From assembly GCA_030681375.1 (NCBI GenBank), contig JAUXWM010000044.1:1-56247 (forward strand): a stretch of 56,247 nucleotides of DNA. Direction: 5' to 3'. Below, in pieces: positions 24,639-32,745 of this stretch. Source of the DNA: Gallionella sp. (lineage in GTDB: Bacteria; Pseudomonadota; Gammaproteobacteria; Burkholderiales; Gallionellaceae). The notes beneath the pieces are model-generated. The model ran no database searches and was not told where the DNA came from. It was given only the letters and a program-made list of their open reading frames with translations. Positions within the stretch are counted from its first letter, which is position 1. Each line of letters opens with the position of its first letter. Made by a program: the position numbers and the translations under genes.

Positions 24639-26570
24639 ATGAAAATAACCCTCATCTACGGCCTGTTGCTGTCCATCCTGATGGTCATCGCACCCCATGC
24701 CTATCATCTGCCACTCTGGGTCAGCGCCCTGTGCATCGTGCTGCTGGTTTGGCGCAGCTATCTCGCATGGAGCGGCAATCCGCTGCCCAAACGCTGGCTG
24801 CTGATAACGCTCACCCTCATCAGCCTGGGCGGCATCCTGATCGATTTTCACACCCTGTTCGGGCGCGAAGTCGGCGTTACCCTGCTGATGCTGCTCGCCA
24901 CCCTCAAGCTGATGGAACTGCGCACGGCACGCGATGCCATGGCGTTGATCTTCCTCTCCTGTTTCATCCTCATCACCAATTTCCTGTACTCGCAGAGTCT
25001 ACCCACCGCGCTGTACATGCTCGTCACGCTGATGGTCATCATGACAAACTGGGTGCATCTGCATGCGCCCGGTATCGCCATCAAACCACGCTTGCGCGTC
25101 GCTGCCGTACTGCTGTTACAAGCCATTCCGCTCACCCTCATTCTGTTTATCCTGTTTCCACGCGTACCCGGCCCGCTATGGGGTTTGCCGCAGGATGCCT
25201 TTGCCAGAAGCGGACTGGATGACACGATGTCGCCCGGCAGTGTGGGTCGTCTGGCACTCTCGGATGCCGTGGCGTTTCGCGTCAGTTATCAGGGCAAGCC
25301 ACCGCCGCGCTCCCGGATGTATTGGCGCGGGCCGGTATTATGGGACTTCGACGGGCACAACTGGACACCGGGCAGGGCCACACAGGGAATCGCGCCTCAA
25401 TTCAGCGCCACAGGGCGGGCGACCGCATACAGCGTGACGCTGGAGCCGCATAATAAACGCTGGTTGTTCGCGCTCGACATGCCGGACAGCATCTCCGTAC
25501 CGGCCCGCCTCACGGATGATTTTCAGCTGCTCAACTCGGAGCCGGTCAACGAGCGACTGCGCTACGAGGCGCGCTCCCGACTCGATTATCACGCCAACCT
25601 GCAAGAATCGCCGTCACAACTTCAACGCGCGCTGCAATTGCCGCCGACGCTCAATCCGCGCGCACGTCAGTTGGCTACAAGCTGGCGCGCTGACGATGAT
25701 CAGGCTATCGTGCGCCGCGCCCTTGGCTACTTCAATGAGCAGAATTTCTACTACACGCTGGAACCGCCGACGCTGGGCCGCAACAGCACGGACGACTTTC
25801 TGTTTATCACGCGCAGGGGATTTTGCGAACACTATGCCTCTGCCTTCGTCTTCCTGATGCGCGCAGCAGGCATTCCGGCGCGCGTAGTAACCGGCTATCA
25901 GGGCGGCGAATATAACGCCTACGGCAACTACCACATCGTGCGGCAATCCGATGCCCACGCCTGGGCGGAAGTATGGCTGACGGGGCAAGGCTGGGTGCGC
26001 ATCGACCCGACAGCGGCAATCGCGCCGGAACGGGTAGAACGCGGCTTATCCGCCGCGCTAACAGACAATACCGCCCTGCCCTTCATGTCGCGTAATCCGC
26101 CGCTCTGGCTGCGCGACCTGCGTTTGAACTGGGATGCCCTGGCCAACCAGTGGAACCAGAGGGTGCTGGGTTATGACAGCGAACGCCAGTTTGCCTACCT
26201 TTCCCGCTTCGGCATGGAATCAATCAGCCTGCAGGTGATATACATGACGGCAGGACTGGCGCTGATGATCGCGCTGTTCGCGCTCTACATGCTGCGCCAC
26301 CTGCTCAAACGCGAACAGGACAAAACCCAGGCCGCCTGGCTGAATCTCTGTCGCAAACTGGGCCGTGCAGGACTGCCGCGCGCGCCGCACGAAGGCCCGT
26401 GGGATTACGCACTGCGCTGCGCTGCCGCACGCCCCGATCTCGCAGCCGACCTCACCGACCTCGCCGCGCGTTACATCACCTTGCGCTACGGTACGGTCAG
26501 TGATCCGCACACACAAAGAGAATTTATCCGGCAAGCCAAAAAATTCCCGTCATTACGTGGAAAACCGTAA
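24639..26570 (+). CDS. tgpA: Transglutaminase-like membrane protein TgpA (DUF3488 + transglutaminase core)
   Basis: The 643-aa protein has about six membrane helices in residues 3-175 (DUF3488), then a large periplasmic part with the papain-like transglutaminase core. The catalytic triad can be read as Cys396 in RRGFCEHYA, His440 in SDAHAWAEVW and Asp456 in VRIDPTAA. A last helix lies at about 533-552 and a cytoplasmic tail follows. The P. aeruginosa protein TgpA has this layout and is essential there; the acyl acceptor is not known. I chose the ATG at 24639 (MKITLIYGLL). The frame is open from 24492, but that part lies within the DUF58 gene and the REP. Confidence 0.92.
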   Translation: MKITLIYGLLLSILMVIAPHAYHLPLWVSALCIVLLVWRSYLAWSGNPLPKRWLLITLTLISLGGILIDFHTLFGREVGVTLLMLLATLKLMELRTARDAMALIFLSCFILITNFLYSQSLPTALYMLVTLMVIMTNWVHLHAPGIAIKPRLRVAAVLLLQAIPLTLILFILFPRVPGPLWGLPQDAFARSGLDDTMSPGSVGRLALSDAVAFRVSYQGKPPPRSRMYWRGPVLWDFDGHNWTPGRATQGIAPQFSATGRATAYSVTLEPHNKRWLFALDMPDSISVPARLTDDFQLLNSEPVNERLRYEARSRLDYHANLQESPSQLQRALQLPPTLNPRARQLATSWRADDDQAIVRRALGYFNEQNFYYTLEPPTLGRNSTDDFLFITRRGFCEHYASAFVFLMRAAGIPARVVTGYQGGEYNAYGNYHIVRQSDAHAWAEVWLTGQGWVRIDPTAAIAPERVERGLSAALTDNTALPFMSRNPPLWLRDLRLNWDALANQWNQRVLGYDSERQFAYLSRFGMESISLQVIYMTAGLALMIALFALYMLRHLLKREQDKTQAAWLNLCRKLGRAGLPRAPHEGPWDYALRCAAARPDLAADLTDLAARYITLRYGTVSDPHTQREFIRQAKKFPSLRGKP

Positions 26571-26585
26571 TAACGGGAATTTTTG
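26541..26585 (+). terminator. Rho-independent terminator at the tgpA end
   Basis: AAATTCCCGT.ATTACG pairs with CGTAAT.ACGGGAATTT around a short loop, and a T run follows. The tgpA stop codon (26568-26570) is inside the stem. Confidence 0.8.
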
Positions 26586-26594
26586 GTGCGGTGC

Positions 26595-26600
26595 TATAAT
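26595..26600 (+). promoter_or_regulatory. Probable -10 element of queD
   Basis: A perfect TATAAT lies 29 bases before the queD ATG, directly after the tgpA terminator. The leader would be very short and shows no Shine-Dalgarno sequence. The -35 region is not clear. Confidence 0.5.
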
Positions 26601-26629
26601 TCGCGCCATTCAAATAGACTGTCAAACTC

Positions 26630-27073
26630 ATGCTCATCACCCGCCGACTGGAATTCGATGCCGGACATCGCATCCCCAACCACAACAGCCAGTGCAAACA
26701 CCTGCACGGTCACCGCTACGCACTGGAAATCACCCTGTCCGGCGACATCATCAACACTGAAGGGCAGTCCGAGCAGGGCATGGTGATGGACTTTTCCGAT
26801 GTCAAACACATCGCGCAGGAAAAGCTGGTTAATATTTGGGATCACGCTTTTCTGGTCTATCGCGGCGACAAAACGGTGTGCGACTTTCTAGCGACGCTGC
26901 CCGACCATAAGACTGTAATCATGAATACCGTTCCCACCGCAGAAAACCTGGCTCAGGCGGCCTTCGATATCCTCAATCCCGCCTATCAGGACAGCTACGG
27001 CAATCACTTGCGCCTGGAGCGCATCCGTCTTTTTGAAACCCCCAATAACTGGGCGGACTGCGTGCGCGGTTAA
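26630..27073 (+). CDS. queD: 6-carboxy-5,6,7,8-tetrahydropterin synthase
   Basis: QueD converts dihydroneopterin triphosphate to 6-carboxytetrahydropterin in queuosine synthesis. The 147-aa protein of the PTPS family has the zinc-binding histidines in FDAGHRI and KHLHGHRY. The catalytic Cys lies just before (SQCKHLHGH, about residue 23), and Asp/His lie in NIWDHAFLVY. The later Glu in ERIRLFETPNNWADC is also family-typical. The Cys spacing favours QueD over eukaryote-type pyruvoyl-tetrahydropterin synthase. It stands alone between a terminator and tRNA-Ser. Confidence 0.93.
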   Translation: MLITRRLEFDAGHRIPNHNSQCKHLHGHRYALEITLSGDIINTEGQSEQGMVMDFSDVKHIAQEKLVNIWDHAFLVYRGDKTVCDFLATLPDHKTVIMNTVPTAENLAQAAFDILNPAYQDSYGNHLRLERIRLFETPNNWADCVRG

Positions 27074-27153
27074 AATTTTCTGGACAGGATACGTGGCTTA
27101 GTGGAAAATGCGCGACCTTGAAGGACAGGCATGCGCCCGTCTCAAGCAAAACA

Positions 27154-27243
27154 GGAAGTGTGGCCGAGCGGTTTAAGGCACTAGTCTTGAAAACTAGCGA
27201 GGATGAGAGTCCTCCGTGAGTTCGAATCTCACCGCTTCCGCCA
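27154..27243 (+). tRNA. tRNA-Ser(UGA)
   Basis: The 90-nt sequence, CCA included, folds as a class II tRNA. The acceptor stem is GGAAGTG with CGCTTCC (one G-T pair). The anticodon stem is CTAGT/ACTAG around loop CTTGAAA with anticodon TGA at 27188-27190. A long variable arm (GAGGATGAGAGTCCTC) and the T arm GTGAGTTCGAATCTCAC complete it. It reads UCA and other UCN serine codons. Confidence 0.96.
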
Positions 27244-27289
27244 GAATGCCCTACATCCCATAGCTTCCACAGCGAGTCCGACAGCCCTC

Positions 27290-27673
27290 ATGGCAGCAAA
27301 CAGCAGAAAATTTCTTACCCTGCTACAGCGTTGCCGGGACAGCCTGCTGATGAATGAGAGTCATCGGCTGCACATTCGCAACGAACTGAATCAGGCGCGC
27401 GGTCTGATTCCGCTGCTAATGAAACATCGCAACGGCGAGCAATGGAGCAGCGACGAGCGCGCCACCCTGTTACGCGACTTGCGCGCCCTGTCCAACCTCA
27501 GCCCTTACCTGATCCCCCTGCTCATGCCAGGCGGCATTTTCATGCTGCCGCTGGTGGCCTACTGGATGGATCGTCGCCACAAGGGGCGTGACCACGAGGG
27601 GCGTGACCACAAGGGGCGTGACCACGAGGGGCGTGACCACGAGGGGCGCGAAGACAGCAAAAAATCGGCCTGA
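27290..27673 (+). CDS. Small LETM1-like protein with a repetitive charged C-terminus
   Basis: The 127-aa product has an N-terminal helical part (RKFLTLLQRCRDSLLMNESHR). A segment RDLRALSNLSPYLIPLLMPG with GGIFMLPLVAYWMDRR after it resembles the short bacterial proteins that align with the LETM1 ribosome-binding region. This likeness is from memory and weak. The hydrophobic stretch could be one membrane helix. The C-terminus consists of five HxGRD repeats encoded by a 15-bp minisatellite. I chose the ATG at 27290 because the longer frame runs into tRNA-Ser. No ribosome site is obvious. Confidence 0.6.
   Translation: MAANSRKFLTLLQRCRDSLLMNESHRLHIRNELNQARGLIPLLMKHRNGEQWSSDERATLLRDLRALSNLSPYLIPLLMPGGIFMLPLVAYWMDRRHKGRDHEGRDHKGRDHEGRDHEGREDSKKSA
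27578..27652 (+). repeat. 15-bp minisatellite inside a coding sequence, five units
   Basis: CACRAGGGGCGTGAC is repeated five times in frame (units start at 27578, 27593, 27608, 27623 and 27638). Only A/G at position 4 varies, plus small changes in the last unit. Each unit encodes H-K/E-G-R-D. Confidence 0.92.
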
Positions 27674-27743
27674 TTGCACAAACACCGCATCACACCATCT
27701 TGCCGTCTGATGATTAATGCGCTACCCCGAATGCGCGGAGGAA

Positions 27744-30563
27744 TCAACGCTCGACCCAGCCGCTGATCAACTGTTCGAAATCATCCAGTGCGACCGGGCG
27801 CCCGAACAAATAGCCCTGAAATGAAGCGCAGCCGATATCGATCAGCGGCGACAACTGCGCATGTTCTTCCACGCCTTCGGCGATCACTTCATAACCGAAG
27901 TTGCGGGCCATCGCCACGATGGTCTGCACCATCATCGCATCACCGCTATCGGTCAGAATGTCGCGCACGAAGGACTGATCTATCTTCAGCTGGCTGATAG
28001 GCAGGCGCTTGATGTATTGCAACGAAGAGTAGCCCGTGCCGAAATCGTCCATAGAGAAGCGCACGCCGAGCTCTTTTAGCTCGGTCATTTTCAGAATAGC
28101 CTCCTCGACATCTTCGAGCACCAGATTCTCGGTCAACTCCAGTTCCAGACGTTGCGGATTAGCGCCACTTTCGGCGAGAATCGCTTTCACCTGACGCACA
28201 AAATCGGGCCGGTGGAATTGCACCGGACTGATGTTCACGGCCAGGCGCATATTGCACAACACAGGATGCGTCTTCCACAGACTAAGACGCGCGCAGGCCT
28301 GTTCCAGCACCCACTGCCCGATAGGAAGTATCAGCTTGGTCTGCTCTGCCAGTGGAATGAATTCGGCAGGCGAAACCATGCCCAGCACGGGGTTGCGCCA
28401 GCGCAGCAATACTTCCGCGCCCAGCAAAACATTCTGCTGATTGGTCTGTACCTGAAAGTACAGTTCCAGTTCACCATTCGGCAAGGCCTGACGCAGCGCT
28501 CTTTCCATCAGGGTGCGCGCTTCCAGCACGGCCTGCATCGCCGGCTCGAAGAAACGCACCATGTTACGCCCGCCTTCTTTCGCCTCATACATCGCCAGAT
28601 CGGCGCGTTTGAACAGATTCTCAACCTCGACGCCGGAACCGTTAAACAAGACCACGCCTATGCTGGACGAGCTTTCATGCGCATAGTCTGCGATCTGGTA
28701 AGTATGCGAGAGCGAGTCACGTATCTTTTCCGCAATCGCGCCGGCCTGCACCACCGCATCATTTTCATTGGCACTCAGGTCTTCCAGCAACACCACGAAC
28801 TCGTCTCCGCCAAAACGGGCGATGCTATCGCTGTCGCGCACGCAGAGGGCCAGACGACGCGCCACTTCGATCAGCATCATGTCACCAAACTCATGACCCT
28901 TGGTGTCATTGAGCACCTTGAAATGATCGAGGTCGATAAACATCAGCGCGCCGCAATGCCTGCTGCGGTCGCTGTGCCCCAGCGCGATATGCATGCGGTC
29001 CATCAACAGGCGGCGATTGGGCAAATGCGTCAGCGGGTCGAAAAACGCCAGGCTGTAGATTTCCTCCTCCGCCTTCTTGCGCCCGGTTATGTCCGTAAAC
29101 ACCGCCACATAATGTGTGACTTTGTCGCGATTTTTCACGGCGGTGATCGTGAGCCATTTCGGGTAGATTTCGCCATCCTTGCGCCTGTCCCATAACTCAC
29201 CTGACCATCTGCCCTCGCTGTTGATCGCCTCCCACATGATGCGGTAGAAAGTCTTATCCTGACGTCCCGAGCTCAACAGACTCGGGTTTTTCCCCAGCAC
29301 TTCCTCCTGAGAATAGCCGGTAATCATCTCAAAAGCGTGGTTCACCTTGATGATATTTGCATCCTTGTCCGTCACCAGTATCGCTTCCTGGGTCTCGAAC
29401 GCCACGGCTGCGATACTCAATTGCAATGCAGATTCCTCGCGGGAGGTGACATCCTGTATCGTGCCGACTGAACGCACCACCCGGCCATCGATATCAAAGT
29501 GATGCGTGCAGCGTTGCTCTACCCATTTGATGCAGCCATCGGCCATCAGCAAACGGTGAATAATCTGACAGGATTCTTTTTCCGGCTGCGCATAGAAACA
29601 CGACTGACTCACCCATTCCCTGTCCTCAGGATGAACGACATTCAGAAAAAAGTCGCGCGACGGGGCAGATTCAGACGCATCGATGGCAAACAGACGGAGC
29701 ATTTCATCCGAACACTCCAGCCTGCCCGAGAGCAGATCGAATTCCCAGCTGCCGAAGTGAGCAATCTGTTGCGCTTCCGCCAGGGAAGTGTGTTGTTTTT
29801 CCTGTCGTGTCCTATTCTCCGTCATACGCTGCGCCATCAGATCGAATGACCGCCCCAGCTCTGACAACTCATCCCCGCCCTGCAAACGGGTGCGCGCGCT
29901 GTAGTCCCCTTCGGCGAACCGGCTGGATACGGCAGCGAGCAAATTTACCCGCCGGGTAACCAGCAGATGCAACAGAACACCGACCAGGGTCGATGCGAGC
30001 AGGGTGATGAAAGTAAAAATCAGCGCCTGCGCTATCGTTCTCTTTTTTTCTGCCTGCAACTCGCGGCTGATGTCATATTCAACATACAGCATGCCCATGG
30101 TCTTTTTCAGGCCACCCTGTTTGTATTCGGTGATCAACGGAAAATAGCCCTGCAACAGGGTGGGTTCACTGCGGCTGAACTCGAGCCGACTAACGCCGTT
30201 GTCGATTACCCGGCCCGCCTCGATATCGGAATAGCCCGATTCCGCACTGGCAGGCTTGCCTTTCCAGCGATAACGATTCGCCATCAACACGCGATTGTTT
30301 TCATCCGCTAGCATCAGGGTGCGTATGCCGGGATAAGTAGCCGCGATGGAGAGGCTCAGCAAAGCCTGTCGTTCATCGCCCGCCGTCAGCCAGTTGTACA
30401 GGCCATTTTGCAAACTGCCCATCTGTAGCGTGGCTTCGGTCACGGCATGTTTTTGAATGGAGTTTCGATTGGCGCGGTCTGTCTGCAAATAAATCAGGGA
30501 CGAACTGGCGAGTGAAGCGATCACCAGAATGATGGGAACGAGCAAAGATAGGCGTTTTTTCAT
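27744..30563 (-). CDS. Membrane c-di-GMP enzyme: sensor-HAMP-PAS-PAS-GGDEF-EAL
   Basis: The 939-aa protein has a membrane helix near residues 5-27 and a periplasmic sensor to about 178. A second helix (about 179-203), HAMP, two PAS domains (about 260-380 and 385-500), GGDEF and EAL follow. The GGDEF motif is intact (RFGGDEF, about 585-589) with RDSD as I-site. The EAL domain has EVLLRW in place of EALLRW and keeps ELTENL, DDFGTGYSSL, LKIDQSFV and EGVEE. Both activities are therefore possible. The ATG at 30563 overlaps the stop of the upstream binding-protein gene (ATGA); a GTG four codons upstream is an alternative. The tight coupling suggests that the lipoprotein feeds a signal to this enzyme. 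Confidence 0.9.
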   Translation of the reverse strand: MKKRLSLLVPIILVIASLASSSLIYLQTDRANRNSIQKHAVTEATLQMGSLQNGLYNWLTAGDERQALLSLSIAATYPGIRTLMLADENNRVLMANRYRWKGKPASAESGYSDIEAGRVIDNGVSRLEFSRSEPTLLQGYFPLITEYKQGGLKKTMGMLYVEYDISRELQAEKKRTIAQALIFTFITLLASTLVGVLLHLLVTRRVNLLAAVSSRFAEGDYSARTRLQGGDELSELGRSFDLMAQRMTENRTRQEKQHTSLAEAQQIAHFGSWEFDLLSGRLECSDEMLRLFAIDASESAPSRDFFLNVVHPEDREWVSQSCFYAQPEKESCQIIHRLLMADGCIKWVEQRCTHHFDIDGRVVRSVGTIQDVTSREESALQLSIAAVAFETQEAILVTDKDANIIKVNHAFEMITGYSQEEVLGKNPSLLSSGRQDKTFYRIMWEAINSEGRWSGELWDRRKDGEIYPKWLTITAVKNRDKVTHYVAVFTDITGRKKAEEEIYSLAFFDPLTHLPNRRLLMDRMHIALGHSDRSRHCGALMFIDLDHFKVLNDTKGHEFGDMMLIEVARRLALCVRDSDSIARFGGDEFVVLLEDLSANENDAVVQAGAIAEKIRDSLSHTYQIADYAHESSSSIGVVLFNGSGVEVENLFKRADLAMYEAKEGGRNMVRFFEPAMQAVLEARTLMERALRQALPNGELELYFQVQTNQQNVLLGAEVLLRWRNPVLGMVSPAEFIPLAEQTKLILPIGQWVLEQACARLSLWKTHPVLCNMRLAVNISPVQFHRPDFVRQVKAILAESGANPQRLELELTENLVLEDVEEAILKMTELKELGVRFSMDDFGTGYSSLQYIKRLPISQLKIDQSFVRDILTDSGDAMMVQTIVAMARNFGYEVIAEGVEEHAQLSPLIDIGCASFQGYLFGRPVALDDFEQLISGWVER

Positions 30564-31546
30564 TTGACGATGCACGCCTCGATATTGGCATCCAGCATCT
30601 GGCGTATATCAACAGCGTGTTTCAACTGTCCCTCCTGCAGCATCACCTGCACCAGATTATTCGCCGGAGCGACCAAAGCAGGCTCTTTGCCAGCAAGCAA
30701 GCGCAGATTTTCCTGTTGCGTAGGGATAGACAAACCACTCAACATCGCCTGATATTCCTGCACGCTAACCCCCAGACGCTCGGCGATACGACGCGTCGCA
30801 TCTTCAGGGGATTGCTTCGTATATTCGAGCGTACGAAACCATTGATGCGCGACATTGCACACGTCCTTACGCCTTGCCTGAAACACGTCCTCATGCACTA
30901 CCATCAGATCGAAAATCTCGTTGGGCATCTGGCTGCTGTCGAAAATCACATGCGCGCCCAACTCGGCCAGTTGCGACTTGAAAGGTTCATAGCTGACGAA
31001 CGCATCCGCCCTGCCCTGTTTATACATTTCTGCATGCTTGTTCTCGCTGCTCGAAATAACCCGCACATCCTGCCGCGTCAGATTTGCCGCGTTCAGGGTG
31101 CGACTCAGCATATACACGCCCAGGGGAATATTGGTGATGGCGATGCGTTTGCCCTTCAGGTCAGCCAGCGTTTTGACGCCGGGGATAGCCATCACCGCAT
31201 CACCGCCGTTGGAACCATCCATGACGAACAGGATGCGCAGTTTGACACCGCCCGCCAACAGCTCCAGAGTTTCATCCAGTGTCAGCGTCGCCAGATCGGC
31301 AGAGCGATTGCGAAACGATTCAAGGGTGATATCGGAAGAAGGCAGCTCGAAAATATTCGCCTTTTCCTTGGGCAGATAGCCGATATCTCGCGCCAGATAG
31401 ACAGGCTCATAGCCCGGCCACGGACTGCTGGCAATGCGTAACGGTTCGGACGGCGCCTTGCCGCAAGAAGAAAGCATAGCCATTACAAACAGCACAACAC
31501 CCGCCTGTGAGAAACGTAATACAAAACCACGTCGTGCAATCGTCAT
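30560..31546 (-). CDS. Periplasmic substrate-binding lipoprotein (NMT1/SsuA-like)
   Basis: The 328-aa protein has a signal peptide with lipobox LSSC (Cys28). A periplasmic binding protein fold of the NMT1/ThiY/SsuA type follows: LRIASSPWPGYEPVYLARD, ADLATLTLDETLELL, LKGKRIAITNIPLGVYML and GRADAFVSYEPF. Relatives bind nitrate, taurine, sulfonates or pyrimidine precursors. No ABC permease or ATPase gene is adjacent. Its stop overlaps the start of the GGDEF-EAL gene by three bases, so it is more likely a signalling receptor than a transporter part. The ligand is unknown. Confidence 0.88.
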   Translation of the reverse strand: MTIARRGFVLRFSQAGVVLFVMAMLSSCGKAPSEPLRIASSPWPGYEPVYLARDIGYLPKEKANIFELPSSDITLESFRNRSADLATLTLDETLELLAGGVKLRILFVMDGSNGGDAVMAIPGVKTLADLKGKRIAITNIPLGVYMLSRTLNAANLTRQDVRVISSSENKHAEMYKQGRADAFVSYEPFKSQLAELGAHVIFDSSQMPNEIFDLMVVHEDVFQARRKDVCNVAHQWFRTLEYTKQSPEDATRRIAERLGVSVQEYQAMLSGLSIPTQQENLRLLAGKEPALVAPANNLVQVMLQEGQLKHAVDIRQMLDANIEACIVK

Positions 31547-31641
31547 TCCACCGCCCTTGAACCGTTCATTTACATGTTAATTATCAAAATCTTATATTGC
31601 CAGCATCTATAACCCTAATGCTGATAATACTAAATAATCAA

Positions 31642-31668
31642 TTCACGATTGCAGCTTTCTTAATATTT
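31642..31668. repeat. 27-bp motif, copy 1
   Basis: TTCACGATTGCAGCTTTCTT plus seven more bases matches 32665-32691 in 22 of 27 positions, same orientation. It lies in the 142-bp gap between the binding-protein gene and the 64-aa ORF. Confidence 0.45.
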
Positions 31669-31688
31669 TTCCGATAAACACCTGCCAG

Positions 31689-31883
31689 TTACGCATTCGT
31701 ATCCAGCTTGCGTCCCAGTCGGCTGTCATATTCCGTTGAAGCATGACTAGCATCCGCTGGCTCTTTCTGCTCATCGGCAAGCTCGGCGCTTATTTTTTTT
31801 CGCGCAGATTTTTTTTCACCGTGGTCAGGTTGACGCCCGGCCAGACTGTTTTCGATATAGCTGATGCCCGCGATCAGGTCCAT
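31689..31883 (-). CDS. Small acidic/basic protein of unknown function, 64 aa
   Basis: The ATG at 31883 has a strong ribosome site (GGGGAG, about eight bases upstream), which is the main reason to call this gene. The product begins MDLIAGISYIENSLAGRQ and continues as a very hydrophilic tail rich in Lys, Glu and Ala. The frame is open 27 codons further upstream, without a comparable ribosome site. It shows no membrane helix or known domain that I recognise. It is divergent from marC and upstream of the binding-protein gene on the same strand. Confidence 0.55.
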   Translation of the reverse strand: MDLIAGISYIENSLAGRQPDHGEKKSARKKISAELADEQKEPADASHASTEYDSRLGRKLDTNA

Positions 31884-31963
31884 GATTTTTCTCCCCGGTT
31901 GTTTACGATATCGGCAAACCGGGCAATTTCTTGAAGTATCATGACGCTCTTGCACCTGGAACA

Positions 31964-32602
31964 ATGCCCATGCTTGATTACGCGGAATACGTAAAAATAT
32001 TTATCGGCCTGATGGCGATCCTCAATCCTTTGGGGGTGATACCGATCTTCATCAGCATGACCGCCGACCAGAACCCCGCCCAGCGCCGCAGGACGACTAA
32101 CATGGTGGCTCTGGGAGTCACCATCATCCTGTTGACGACACTGTTTTTCGGCGAACTGCTGTTGGCATTCTTCGGTATCACCGTCGCTTCATTCAGAGTC
32201 GGGGGCGGCATCCTGATACTGTTGATGGCCATTTCCATGCTGCATGCAAAAACCAGCCATATCAGACAGACTGACGAAGAAGCCAGCGAATCCATCGACA
32301 AGCAATCGGTCGCCATTGTGCCGCTGGCCATGCCCTTGCTGGCCGGACCGGGCGCCATCAGTACCGTGATACTGGCGGCGCACAAGAGCAGCGGCGTCAG
32401 CCACCACATGATCATCGCGCTGGGCATCATCCTGCTGGGGCTGCTGGTCTGGGGGATATTGCGTTTGTCGCCATGGATAGCAGACCGCATCAGCGCCACG
32501 GGAATCAATATATTCACCCGCATCATGGGGCTGATACTGGCTGCGATTGCGGTTGAATTTATCGCCAACGGTCTCAAGGGGCTGTTCCCAGCCCTGACTT
32601 GA
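31964..32602 (+). CDS. MarC-family integral membrane protein
   Basis: The 212-aa protein has six hydrophobic segments and the MarC/YchE pattern. The N-terminal part AILNPLGVIPIFISMT and mid-protein LAMPLLAGPGAISTVILAA are characteristic, as is the last helix MGLILAAIAVEFIANGLKGLFP. MarC proteins were once linked to multiple antibiotic resistance, but that role was withdrawn and the function is unknown. Possible starts are the ATGs at 31964 and 31970; ribosome-site evidence is weak. The gene appears to be transcribed alone. Confidence 0.88.
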   Translation: MPMLDYAEYVKIFIGLMAILNPLGVIPIFISMTADQNPAQRRRTTNMVALGVTIILLTTLFFGELLLAFFGITVASFRVGGGILILLMAISMLHAKTSHIRQTDEEASESIDKQSVAIVPLAMPLLAGPGAISTVILAAHKSSGVSHHMIIALGIILLGLLVWGILRLSPWIADRISATGINIFTRIMGLILAAIAVEFIANGLKGLFPALT

Positions 32603-32664
32603 ATACTCACCTTTCTCGGCAACCACAAATAATCCCGGGCGAACCGATCTCAATAAAAAACCAG

Positions 32665-32691
32665 TTCAAGATTGCAACTTTCTCGATACTT
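32665..32691. repeat. 27-bp motif, copy 2, upstream of the yccA-like gene
   Basis: It matches 31642-31668 in 22 of 27 bases. Here it lies about 55-80 bases before the yccA-like start, where a promoter would be expected. Confidence 0.45.
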
Positions 32692-32745
32692 CGCTAGTCT
32701 CACGCCTGTCGTTGAAACGAATACTTAACTTTCAGGAGTTCACAC

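Noticed and set aside
27638..27680. Minisatellite as a CRISPR or origin iteron array
   Set aside because: It is in frame within a coding sequence, has no spacers and no DnaA-box-like or AT-rich neighbourhood.
28152..29195. 347-codon plus-strand frame
   Set aside because: It is antisense to the GGDEF-EAL gene, with no motif or ribosome site.
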